64,000 nucleotides of DNA from Desmodesmus armatus (Eukaryota; Chlorophyta; Chlorophyceae; Sphaeropleales; Scenedesmaceae). Position 1 is the first letter of the stretch; the number at the start of each line of letters is the position of its first letter. Both the position numbers and the translations under genes were made by a program. The notes under the pieces are model-generated. The model was not told the origin of the DNA. It did no database searches and saw only the letters and a list, made by a program, of their open reading frames with translations. Shown here piece by piece: positions 47,191 to 57,211 of the stretch. The DNA lies in the NCBI GenBank assembly GCA_007449985.2, contig VIIQ02000298.1, positions 1 to 64,000 on the forward strand. The letters run 5' to 3'.

Positions 47191-49768
47191 ATGGGACTGC
47201 CAGCACTGCGTGGGGCCCAGCCTCCACGGTCAATTAGGCTCCTGGTGGGACTTTCGTTGTTTGTAATAACCCTAATGCTACTTGGACGTTCATCTCTGGC
47301 CACCGACAGGTCAGCGGCATCTGCACACTGTGACTGATTGGTGGGTGGGCCCCTGGCGTGCATAATGAAGTTACTGCTTGTTGTTGCTGAAGCTTGTGCT
47401 GCTGCGTTTGTCATAGGTGTCGTGAAATGGTTACCATACTCATGCACCCGAGTGTTGGCGCAAAGGACAGCAGTCCGGCGTGTAAAGTCACTACACAGTA
47501 CTTGCCATCCAACCTCGAACAGTTGTGGCTGTCAAATGCAGCTGAGTGGGAGAAGGACTTTTGCAGCCACATGAAAGAGGTGGAAGGCAGTACACGGGTG
47601 TGGCTGGACACTTTGGAACAGCTCACGCAGCTGCAAAGCCAATCTGGGGACAAAAGCCCCACTGAGGTGCGAGCAGTCCAGAGGATGCCCCCCCGCATCG
47701 CGCAACAAACCCTTTTACCCCCTCCCAGCCCCATATGCCTGTCCTTGTTGATTCACTGGCTGTCAATATGCCAGTAACACCACAGCTGCCGGTCCTATCT
47801 CTAATCAGTCAACTTTGAGATACACGACGCACACACAGCAGCGCTCCAGTCACCTGAAATGCATGCAGCCTGCTGGTCTTGCTTTGTCTTGTGGAGTTCC
47901 AGCGGGGCGGGCTCCCATAGACTTGTGTTGAAGGCTTGAGCTGCATGTGCACTGCACACCACATTATTTGGAGCTGTTTCCTGCAAGCATTGACGGTTCC
48001 ACCGTGGGCAACTACTGTGTTGGCAGGTGCTTGCACAGCAGCAGAAGATGGACGCAAAGGTATTTTCACGGTTCAAAACAACCTACGACTGTGGAGCAGG
48101 CAAGAGTACAGAGCGTGTTACATGGATTGAACCACTGTCGCATGGCCTGCGCCACCCTGATGCCCTATGCAACCGTGGTGCTGACGTAATGGATCGCAAG
48201 TACTTGTTGCTGGCTCACCAATCCGACCATGCTGCAAGACAGCTGGGCAACATGCAGTGTGCAAATCGCACATGTCAGGCGATCTACTTTGACCTTGGTG
48301 CAACGACGCTGCAGCCAACTACGCAAGAAGCTGGCCAGGGGTGGTTTTTTGATGCTTACAAGCGGCAGGGGATTACATTTGACCGTTTTCTGCTGTGGGA
48401 AGCAAACATACAAACCCCAACATCAGTCTACCAACATGTGCCAAAGGCTGACATGCACAAATACCAGGTATGGAGAGACATAAAGAGACAGCAGGTGTCC
48501 TGGACACAGCAAGGCAGCCACAATGTCAAAGCCATGACAGCATGACCAGCTGCCTGTTCAGGCTGTCAAACAGCCATTGCTGCTTCGATTGACCAAGTCC
48601 AGCTTGATGCGCATGACCCTGCCACACACCTTTGATGCCTGCTTTTGGATGCAGTACTTCAACATTCCGGTCACTCCAGATGCGTCTGACGCATCCAACC
48701 CTGTACAAATGCTGAAGGTGGGCAGCACATTGCTTTCAGCAGGCAGAGTGTGTTGTATGTGCCGCATGAGCAATACATAGTCCGTGCAGCCAAGCGCCAC
48801 ATTGCTGATGCCTGGCTGCACGGACTAAAGGCCATATCCCTGCGCTGCATCAAACAGCCAAGGCACAAAGCATGACCATGCCCAACTGTGATTTGCACTT
48901 TGCAAGTCATGCTTTGTGGGTGAACCTGGCTTCTTCTACAATGTCCCCGCAGGCATTGCTCAGCCTGGTGATTTTGTTGTTTTCAAGCTGGTGAGTTTGT
49001 ACTTGATCTCGCCGTGTGCATTCAGCTGTTTTCACAAGACTATGCCGAGCGTTTTACGCTGGTTTCTATACTGCAAAAGGTCAGAGTGCTGTGGGCAGTT
49101 GCCATGAAGGGCTCATTCATTGGCCACTTCCAAGGCAATATCAGGTTGTTGTGTGCTGCTATAGTGCGGCACCCCGTGCGCTGTGCCTTGGTTGCGGAGC
49201 ACCACAGTAGTGGTCTCGAAGCAGCTCAATCCCTCTAGTAGGGTGTGACTGCGCAATGCATTTGCACCGAGGAGTTCGTTTTTGGAAAACACTGCATGCA
49301 TTTTCTGATGGTATTGCAGGACATTGACAACCATGGGTTGAGCACGCGATCCTGGACGCCTTGCGTGATGATCCAAATGCTCTGGCGTTGATTGATGAGG
49401 TTTGTCTTGGCAGAAATGATACTAGATGCTCATTCTTTTGCAAAAAGCAATGCCTGTCACTGCTGTGCATCTGCCAGACTGCATAGACTGTAGGCTAGCA
49501 CTGGGGCAGCCTGCAGCACTATCCAGCACTCTTGGCAAAACCGGCACCACACCTGAACACGTCTCTTGACATTCATGCTGCCGCGTTTATTGTTGCTGAT
49601 GTTTTGGCCGCGCTGCCTGGGCAGTTCTTCTTTGAGGAGCATGTCAACTTCGCCCCAATGCTGAAGTACTGGGGAGGCACTGTTGGTGCCGGCACTTCGC
49701 TGGCTAGCTCGTACGCTGTGTTCACGTCCTTGAGGCAGCTTGGAGTCAGGGCGCACTCCTGGGTGTAG
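47191..49768 (+). CDS. Type II membrane, FkbM-like methyltransferase family protein, seven exons, frameshift in exon 6
   Basis: Exons: 47,191-47,309, 47,417-47,666, 48,027-48,467, 48,655-48,717, 48,907-48,990, 49,320-49,399 and 49,625-49,768 (TAG). All introns are GT-AG and phases agree, except that exon 6 has 80 nt between two phase-0 introns. The protein is about 393 aa. A signal anchor (RLLVGLSLFVITLMLLG) follows the ATG at 47,191. Exon 3 carries IYFDLGATTLQ and GWFFDAYKRQGITFDRFLLW, the latter followed by EAN, like the motif I region of FkbM-type S-adenosylmethionine methyltransferases. Exons 4-7 give YFNIPV, DFVVFKL|DIDN, LIDE|FFFEEHVNFAP and LRQLGVRAHSWV, blocks I associate with an uncharacterised algal/plant family of this type. 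In exon 6, DIDN is read in one frame and EHAILDALRDDPNALALIDE in the next, as if one base of the GGG at 49,335-49,337 were missing. That could be a sequencing error in a homopolymer or a true inactivating mutation. Target unknown, probably a Golgi glycan or protein. Confidence 0.75.
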
Positions 49769-49844
49769 GCCAGCTGGAGAAGGGATTGCCATGCTGTGTG
49801 CGGCGTCGCAACTGAATGTCCAACTTTCCAAACTTTCAACTTGG

Positions 49845-50712
49845 CGCGATCTTCACACATGCCAACATGCACCCCAATTAGTTCAGAGTCCGGCGCGTAG
49901 CGTTGGTTGGTTGTTGGCGGATGACCCACCATGGTGCGCAGTGGTTGCGGTCCGCAAATCTGGATGGATGTTGTGAAAGACAAAAATAGTCTCTTCACAC
50001 ATGCCAACATGCACCCCAATTGGTTCACAGTCCGGTGCGTAGCGTTGGTTGGTTGTTGGCGGATGACCCACCATGGTGCGCAGTGGTTGCGGTCCGCAAA
50101 AATCATCTGGATGGATGTTATGAAAGACAAAAATAGTCTCTTCACACATGCCAACATGCACCCCAATTGGTTCACAGTCCGGCGCGTGGCGTTGATTGGT
50201 TGTCGGCGGATGACCCACCATGGTGCGCAGTGGTTGCGGTCCGCAAAAATCATAACAATCTCTTCACACATGCCAACATGCACCTCAATTGATTCAGACT
50301 CCGGCGCGTAGCGATGGTTGGTTGTCGGGGGATGACCCACCATGGTGCGCAGTGGTTGCGGTCCGCAAAAATCATCTGGATGGATGTATGAAAGACAAAA
50401 ATAGTCTCTTCACACATGCCAACATGCACCCCAATTGATTCGGAGTCCGGCGCGTAGCGTTGGTTGGTTGTCGGGGGATGACCCACCATAGTGCGCATTC
50501 GTTGTGGTCCGCAAAAATCATCTGGATGGATGTTATGAAAGACAAAAATAGTCTCTTCGCACGTGCCAACATGCACCACAATTGGTTCAGAGTCCGGCGC
50601 ATAGCGTTGGTTGGTTGTTGGCGGATGACCCGCCATGGTGCGCGGTGGTTGCGGTCCGCAAAAATCATCTGGATGGATGTTATGAAAGACAAAAATAGTC
50701 TTTTCACCAGGG
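49845..50712 (-). repeat. 147-bp tandem repeat, about six copies
   Basis: The landmark CACACATGCCAACATGCACC (or a close variant) occurs near 49,854, 49,998, 50,145, 50,264, 50,411 and 50,559, giving spacings of 144, 147, 119, 147 and 148 bp. Other landmarks are GCGTAGCGTTGGTTGGTTGT, ACCATGGTGCGCAGTGGTTG and AAAATCATCTGGATGGATGT. The array begins about 80 bp beyond the stop of the methyltransferase-like gene. 147 is divisible by three, so long minus-strand ORFs run through it in two frames. Because two frames are open at once and one copy is 119 bp, I regard them as non-coding. Confidence 0.9.
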
Positions 50713-51819
50713 GGGGGGGGAGAAAATAAAGTTGGGGACACCACCCTGAAAAAGTTCAAACGGGCCCAGACAACCCCCCACCCCCCCCCTACCCCGTGAA
50801 GCTGCGTTTCAGGGCCCCACGATGGTTGATATGCATATATACGTATTTACCATAGTTTCTACACCCTCAGAACCGTGCTCCAAGCTCCCCTGAGGCCTGA
50901 TTTTGGAACAATGATCTCAAGATGGATCAATGGTGCTTTGCATCCTAAAATCGGCCCCAGAGTGCTCAGCAGCATTGTAAGGACATTTTTATGTTACCAT
51001 AATACATTCACATGACTCTGCATTGCTGTAGATCAAGCCCAACCAACATACAGGGCCACTGCCCTCCACCGCCAGTCAACCCTACCAACACACTGCTTCC
51101 TTTCCTAGCCTGGGAATGGCTGAAACTTGGCTAGTTCCTGGACATTTGCTGCCTTTACCAGCCCTAGGAGCCAGGATCCTGGGCTAGGGTGCTTCCTAGG
51201 GTGTACATAGAAGGAACCAGGCTAGTACCCTGTGCAGGAACCGCCCAGGAACCAGCCTGGGAACCAGTCTGGCAGCTGGTACTGCTGTGTGCTGTGCTGT
51301 GTTATGACGTGTGATGGCACTATGGACGCTGATCATGGAAGTGATGCTAGATGTTACTGAACACGGAGGGTGATTGCATGTAGCACATCAGGGTGCCACA
51401 GTGTCAGCCGCAAACTGCCACAGCAGGTTCCACGCCTTCAACAATGCAACCACTTATGAGAACTGATGTGGCAATCCTGGTAGTATTGATGTAGGCAGCT
51501 TACACAACATGTCACCCTGTCCCTGACCCCTGCACCTGACAGGCGGTAGGGCCAACAAAAATGCGCCTTGCACGCACACCTGCACGTGTGGTGGGCTATC
51601 ACAGTGTGGGCCAGGCGTCCTGCAAGTCCCCAGCCACACGTGATCTGAGCAATGTGTATATAGCCTATTTCTGCTGCACCCCTGTAGGCTTCTGCCACTG
51701 ATCATGTAGTGTGGCGCTCGGTCACTGATTGATGGCAAGGCGGGTTGTGTGTGTGTGTTGGGGGGGGGGGGGGGGCAGGGGGCGGGGGCATTCTGCAGGA
51801 TTCTTGCCCTTCAACGTGT
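50713..51819. other. Intergenic region, no supported gene
   Basis: C-rich runs near 50,776 are followed by mixed sequence. At about 51,105-51,270 the words CCTGG, AACCAG and CTAGG recur in a cryptically simple stretch. A G run of about 14 lies near 51,761. Small ORFs show no recognisable content. Confidence 0.35.
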
Positions 51820-52776
51820 TCAAATCTTTCTGCCATTGACGGTATGATAGTTTGCAAGGTGTTGTGTTTGTGCCAGCAGGCAATCAAGTTTAGCAGCATG
51901 GAGCTTGAAGCTGATGCAAATTTGATCAGGGAGTGTGGGGATCCACCGGTGCAAGTGTTGCAGCGCATGTGACACTATGGTAGCACCACCAAAGGGTGTG
52001 TGTAAGGCAATGAGCCTTGCGTAAAGGTGCATCATGTAAGGCAATGAGCTTGCGTAAAGGTGCATCCGTAAAGCTGCATCTACTTGTGTGTTCATGTCTG
52101 TCTCTGTTTGCTGTTCCAGCCACAGCCCTACGCGTTTGTAGGTTGTGTCACGGCGACATCTTGGGCCAACATTTGCAAGCAAACAACCATATACTGCTCC
52201 TTCCCCATGGGGTGTGTACAGCACCCCCTGCTGTTGCCACTTGGCATCAAACCGCTCTGGTGACAGGACGGGGTAGCGGCCCCGTAGCCAGGACAGAGGC
52301 ACCCCAGAGTTAAGGCGAATGTCCCCCTGAGACCTAAGCCAGTCCTGTGAGAGCTGCTGCTGCAATGCTGCCCTGAACCTGTGGATGACTGCAACACTGC
52401 TGTACGGCCGGCCCTCGCTGGCACACCGAACCACCCAGAAGGACTCCAGCAGTAGCAGCCGCAGGTATGTCCAAAGCTGCTGCAGCGCCGGTGGAGGCTT
52501 CCACACTGTGCTGTCATCCAACAGCAGGATGCGAACGCTACTGAAGTCCACTGCTGCTCCCGGCTGCACCCTCTGCCACACACCTGCAAACCAAGCCCAC
52601 ACAGCCACGGCGACAGGGCACTGCACAAAGAGGTGAGACAGAGACTCGAGCTGATAGCTGTCTGGAGTCGGCAGCTGCTGCTGCTGGGTCCCAACCTGCT
52701 GCTGTGACTGCGACTGCTGCTGGTGTTGCTGTGCTCCTGCGTTCGCAGCCTGGCCCGGCTGCGGCTGCGGCTGCTG
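51820..52776 (-). pseudogene. Second LINE: ORF2 C-terminal fragment
   Basis: The minus-strand reading begins in a Gln-rich stretch (about 52,770-52,660) and continues YQLESLSHLFVQCPVAVAVW, the zinc-binding RT-tail block common at the end of LINE ORF2 proteins (HLFxxCPxAxxVW). It then reads LWTYLRLLLLESFWVVRCAS and FRAALQQQLSQDWLR, and stays open to 51,820. The last 80 or so codons (CxxHLYAS repeats) look like untranslated sequence that happens to be open. The catalytic domain is missing: the fragment is bounded on its 5' side at 52,777 by one arm of a perfect inverted repeat. It is unrelated in detail to the LINE at 18,955. Confidence 0.75.
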
Positions 52777-53417
52777 TTCATGATTTGTGCTGGTGTGTGC
52801 TGCGGCAATGGTGTGCGTTGTATCTTGGCTCTATAGGGTTGCAGCATGTGAGTGTCTTAGCACTGCTTTTGACATGTGGATGGTGAGTCATTAGACCGGT
52901 CCATGGGCCTTGCCATATTGGGGCAAACATGGACTGTGACCTGCCGCAGTTGCTCTACGGACGGCTGTGGTGTATAGAGGACACTGGGCGCACGGTCAGG
53001 CCCTGGATGCCCTTCGGGCTGCTTCTCACGGAGCTGTTTGCACGGCCCTGCGATGGTGTCCCCTGCACAAGGGGTGCCGTGGGGTGGGTGTCACAACAGG
53101 TTGCCCCATCCTCCCGCTGGATCTTTTTATGGAGTGAACCACCGGTTGCTTGGTCCCGCCCAATGTAACTGATCACTTCCAAAAAAACAAAAAAAACCGG
53201 TGGTACACTATTTTGTCTTTCACCAGAGCCATCAAATGATTTTTTGCGGACCACCACCGCTGCGCATCATCACGCGGCATCCACCAACAACTAACCGGTC
53301 TAATGACTCACCATCCACATGTCAAAAGCAGTGCTAAGACACTCACATGCTGCAACCCTATAGAGCCAAGATACAACGCACACCATTGCCGCAGCACACA
53401 CCAGCACAAATCATGAA
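52777..53417. repeat. Perfect 124-bp inverted repeat with 393-bp spacer
   Basis: The arms 52,777-52,900 and 53,294-53,417 are exact reverse complements. They start TTCATGATTTGTGCTGGTGT and end GAGTCATTAGACCGGT. The spacer holds GAACCACCGGTTGCTTGGTC near 53,138, repeated at 53,963, and an inverted fragment of the 147-bp repeat family (53,235-53,290). One arm abuts the LINE fragment and the other abuts a CA-rich tract. Perfect identity implies either a recent event or gene conversion between the arms; a transcript would form a long hairpin. Confidence 0.92.
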
Positions 53418-53962
53418 AGGCAGTAGAGACACACCAAAAAAAGAACACCCAAAAAAAAAAAAAAGAACACACAGGCAGAATCGGATGCCCCGACATGCAG
53501 ACAGCTACTCATTGGCACACAAAAGCTGCAGAGCCAAGGCACATCACACACCATGTGTTAGCACACCAGAAGTCAGCATTAAAGTCATACAAACCTGTAT
53601 GCACACACACAGGTCTGTATGCACGCGCATGCACACAGCTAATCACGCACAAAAAAATCACGCACAAACAGTGCACGCACCGTGCCACACCAAAACTCTA
53701 CAGCATGCAAGCTGGCAAGCGTGCGCTCGAGCCAACACACAGCCGTCCATGCAACACCAGCCCTACAAGTGCACGCCACACAAGATTAACTCTCACACAA
53801 GCACGCCACACAAGATTCACTCTCCCACAAGCAGCACACCACGTACACGTACACATGCATACATATGCAAGGCGCCGTATTTGAAGGGCATTCACCCTCG
53901 CGTACGGGGCACCTGACAACATGGACGATGCACTAGGGACAAACCACGTACATACGTACTGT
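53418..53962 (+). repeat. CA/A-rich simple sequence tract
   Basis: Dominated by ACACAC, GCACAC and A runs (AAAGAACACCC followed by A-rich stretches near 53,440-53,465). GCACGCCACACAAGATT and CTCTC-CACAAGC recur at about 53,772 and 53,803 as a 31-bp duplication. The ORF across it (53,347-53,916) is rich in His, Thr and Lys and reflects the simple sequence. Confidence 0.7.
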
Positions 53963-54479
53963 ACCACCGGTTGCTTGGTCCCGCCCAATGTAACTGATCA
54001 CTTCAAAAAAAAATAGTGTCTTCAAGCACACCAACATGCACCCCAGCTGAGTCACACGCGGGCGTGTAGCGTCCGGCTGGTGTCGGTGGATGCCGCGTGA
54101 TGGTGCGCAGCGGTGGTGATCCGCAAAAAAACATTTGATGGCTCTGGTGAAAGACGAAATAGTGTCTTCAAGCACACCAACATGCAGCCCAATTGAGTCA
54201 CAGGCCGGCGCGTAGCGTCGGGTTGGTGTTGGTGGATGCCGCGTGATGATGCGCAGCGGTGGTGGTCCGCAAAAAATCATTTGATGGCTCTGGTGAAAGA
54301 CAAAATCGTGTCTTCAAGCACACCAACATGCACCCCAGCTGAGTCACACGCGTGCATGTAGCGTCCGGCTGGTGTCGGTGGATTATTTTTTTGTCGGTGG
54401 ATGCCGCGTGATGGTGCGCAGCGGTGGTGGTCCGCAAAAAGTCATTTGATGGCTCTGGTGAAAGACGAAAATAGTTCAT
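53963..54479 (-). repeat. Diverged 146-147-bp repeat, about three copies
   Basis: CTTCAAGCACACCAACATGC recurs near 54,020, 54,166 and 54,312, with GTGTAGCGTCCGGCTGGTGT and TTTGATGGCTCTGGTGAAAG. It has the same layout and length as the array at 49,845-50,712 but clear sequence divergence. It starts after a second copy of ACCACCGGTTGCTTGGTCCC (53,963) and passes directly into the satellite relative at 54,480. Confidence 0.85.
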
Positions 54480-55520
54480 CACCTCAGGTCTGCCAAAGTC
54501 TCGCACATCACCATCACCCTGCATTTCGTGCTACTGGAGCTTGTAAGTGAATGCACAGCACATGGCACTCGACACTAAATTGCATGATGTGTATTGATGC
54601 TTCTCACAGCATTTCGAACAGCCCCACCCCACCCCCCTGGTGCCTTTTTCCAGCAACACCAAAAGTGCCCATTTCAGCACCAAAATGTTTCCCATGTGGC
54701 TGGTGCTTCTACATGCTCATATCCCAGAAATCCACATACTTGCTGAATTGCGGGCTGCTTGTTAGGAGATCTAGACAAAGTTACAGGCAACAATCTCCCC
54801 CCCCCCTGCCCCCTCTGCCCCCCCCCCCCCCTCCCAAATGCCCCACATTCAGCTCCGCCAAAGTCTCGCACATCACCATTACACTGCATTTTGTGCTACT
54901 GGAGCTTGTAAGTGAATGCATTGCACATGGCACTCCACGCTAAATTGCATGATGTGTATTGATGCTTCTCACAGCATTTTGAACAGCCCCACCCCACCCC
55001 CCTCGTGCCTTTTTCCAGCAACACCCAAATTGCCCATATCAGCACCAAAATGTTTCCCATGTGGCTGGTGCTTCTACATGCTCATATTCCCAGAAATCCA
55101 CATACTTGCTGAATTGCGGGCTGCTTGTTGGGAGATCTAGACAAGGTTACAGGCAACCATCTCCCCCCCCCCCCCCTGCCCCCTCTGCCCCCCCCCCTCC
55201 CAAATGCCCCACATTCAGCTCCGCCAAAGTCTCGCACATCACCATTACACTGCATTTTGTGCTACTGGAGCTTGTAAGTGAATGCATTGCACATGGCACT
55301 CCACGCTAAATTGCATGATGTGTATTGATGCTTCACACAGCATTTCAACCCCCCCCCCCCCACCCACCCGCTGATGCCTGGTTTCATCACTTCAGGTCTG
55401 CCAAAGTCTCGCACATCACCATCACCCTGCATTTCGTGCTACTGGAGCTTGTAAGTGAATGCACAGCACATGGCACTCGACGCTAAATTGCATGATGTGT
55501 ATTGATGCTTCTCACAGCAT
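54480..55520 (+). repeat. Diverged relative of the 341-bp satellite, three units
   Basis: The modules occur in the same order and orientation as in the main array: CTCCGCCAAAGTCTCGCACA, CTGCATTTTGTGCTACTGGA, GCACATGGCACTCCACGCTA, ATTGCATGATGTGTATTGAT, a C-rich run, TTTCCCATGTGGCTGGTGCT and ACATACTTGCTGAATTGCGG. Repeat units start near 54,485, 54,852 and 55,212. A shortened unit at the right end reaches GCATT and then TAGTAGTAGAAGTAG (55,520-55,535). Confidence 0.9.
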
Positions 55521-55552
55521 TTAGTAGTAGAAGTAGTTGTATCTGTGTGAGA

Positions 55553-55690
55553 CCTAGATGCTTGCACCTTGAGTCAGGCAACACCTGAAAACACTGGCAA
55601 CACAGGGTTTCAGCCCAGACCTAGCATGCTTGCGCCTGGAGTCAGGCAACACCTGAAAACACTGCCAACACAGGATTTCAGCCCAGGCTG
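55553..55690 (+). repeat. Two-copy tandem duplication, 68-bp unit
   Basis: Both copies contain GAGTCAGGCAACACCTGAAA and CAACACAGG-TTTCAGCCCAG, 68 bp apart (55,561 and 55,629), with a few substitutions. Confidence 0.85.
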
Positions 55691-55999
55691 GAATTGCCGT
55701 TTGTTGGGGTGTAACGGCGTTTGGGGGGCTGGCACTGCCTGGGAAATTGATGAACTTCAATGCCACTGCTGTGACATTGTACACAGATTGTTACATACAA
55801 AGAATGTGTCTGTGTACCAATCACAGATATGAGCAGTCAGCTGCAAGGGCCGAAGTGCTAACACATCTACCCACAGGCTCATGATGCAGCACCCTGCTAG
55901 GCAAGATGTCCTGGATGTTACTGGTCAGCCTAACACGGTGTGCTGGAGTGTGCGTCCCACTGCTAACAGCCTGCCACAGGCTGCAACAACTCACAACAT
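55691..55999. other. Spacer 3' of the PC-esterase-like gene
   Basis: No coding ORF, RNA gene or repeat is recognisable. It lies 3' of the minus-strand gene that stops at 56,000 and may hold its 3' UTR. Confidence 0.4.
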
Positions 56000-57211
56000 C
56001 TACACACCTGCATGCTGCGAAATGCCATGTGTCAAGGCCTCACACAAGTGTGGACAGACCTCGACAATGCGATCTGTGAGCTTCGGGCACTCCTTGGAAA
56101 TGAACAACAGCACATGGTCGATGGTGAGGTGCGGGTGATGCACGTGATCCTCATAGAAGCTGCAATCAGTGAGGGGCATCACGTCGAGAAGCTTCACCCG
56201 GGGGTCTCGCTGCACCAACATCTGAGAAAGCACGATGTTGCCCACATCAATCATGGAGTTTGTTTGGCTTGGGACACCGCAGCCTTGAAACCCGTCCCCT
56301 GGCTGGCATTGTCCGTGCCGGCAGATGTGTGTTGTAGTGCGCCAGTAGAACCGCGTGGAGCTCGGGAGGGTGGCCACCAGCCCTGCCAGCTGCTTGCCGT
56401 GCTGCATTAGCCTGCTTGCCCAATCACTGTGATGGTGGACAATGTTGCCCAGCCCCATGTTGGCAATGACAATATCATACCCACCACTGCGCATTGCCTC
56501 AGCCAGCTCTTCGTCATAGATGTTTTGGTTTTGCCAGCGGAACGCCATACCAAGCTCCTTGCATGAGGCCCTGGACGACTCCACGCCGCCGCCACACGCT
56601 GGTTTCTGTGCAGCACGGTAGCTTGCTTCAGCTGGGCTGCGCACCCATGGGCTTGTACTGTTTGTAGACAGCAGCTGCAGGATCTGGAAGTACCAGTTCC
56701 TGCTGACGCTGGTGCCGACAATGTACATGCTCTTGCCTTGCAAGCACTGCTGTAGTTCAGGAACCAGGGCAAGGTCTGCGGGCTGGCTGGGCGACCAGAA
56801 ACAGCTTCCACGAGATCGTGCCACTTCGAGCGTCTCCTGACTGTTGCACACCACAGCACCAGCATGCCCTGCAGGTCAAGCATGGCAAGGCACAGCCACT
56901 CAGCATGCTGCCATGGGCAGTCTGGTGTGTTCTTGGTGAGGTGGTCCCCCAAGTCCGCCAGCTGTGAGGAACGCGTGCTGATAGGAGGCTCTGTTGCTGA
57001 CTCTGTGACTGGACAGTGTATACACGTTCCTTTTGCTATTGGACAATGTTTTCGGCTTGAAGTGTGACATGTCGAGGTAATTAGCTGATGCATATACGGC
57101 TCGGCTGGTGCTGTACTGGCAGACATGTTGGTGTGTGCAGATCCAAACTGCAGTCCTACCTGCAAGCGCACACAGCAGTGCCAGTGCAGCTGCATGCCGG
57201 CACCATCCCAT
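56000..57211 (-). CDS. PC-esterase / SGNH-type (TBL-NXPE-like) acyl-esterase or O-acetyltransferase, at least two exons
   Basis: The ATG at 57,211 opens a signal anchor (AAALALLCALAGRTAVWIC) followed by a stem. The same frame is stopped by TGA at 56,900-56,902 and 56,876-56,878, then resumes with strong similarity. An intron must cover these stops. Donor candidates lie near AAC|GTGTATACAC (about 57,020) and acceptors at CTGCAG (exon from 56,868) or GCAACAG (about 56,846); the exact pair is not fixed. In the second part, KSMYIVGTSVSRNWYFQIL is the nucleophile block (family GDSxxR, here GTSxSR), IVIANMGLGNIVHH is the middle block, and YEDHVHHPHLTIDHVLLF carries the Asp-x-x-His block near the C-terminus (about 56,060-56,110). 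Family members add or remove acetyl groups on cell-wall or secreted glycans in the Golgi. The stop is at 56,000. Confidence 0.72.

Noticed and set aside
49573..50759. Protein with 49-residue tandem repeats on the minus strand
   Set aside because: The 147-bp DNA repeat is open in two frames simultaneously, one copy is 119 bp and shifts the frame, and there is no start context or domain.
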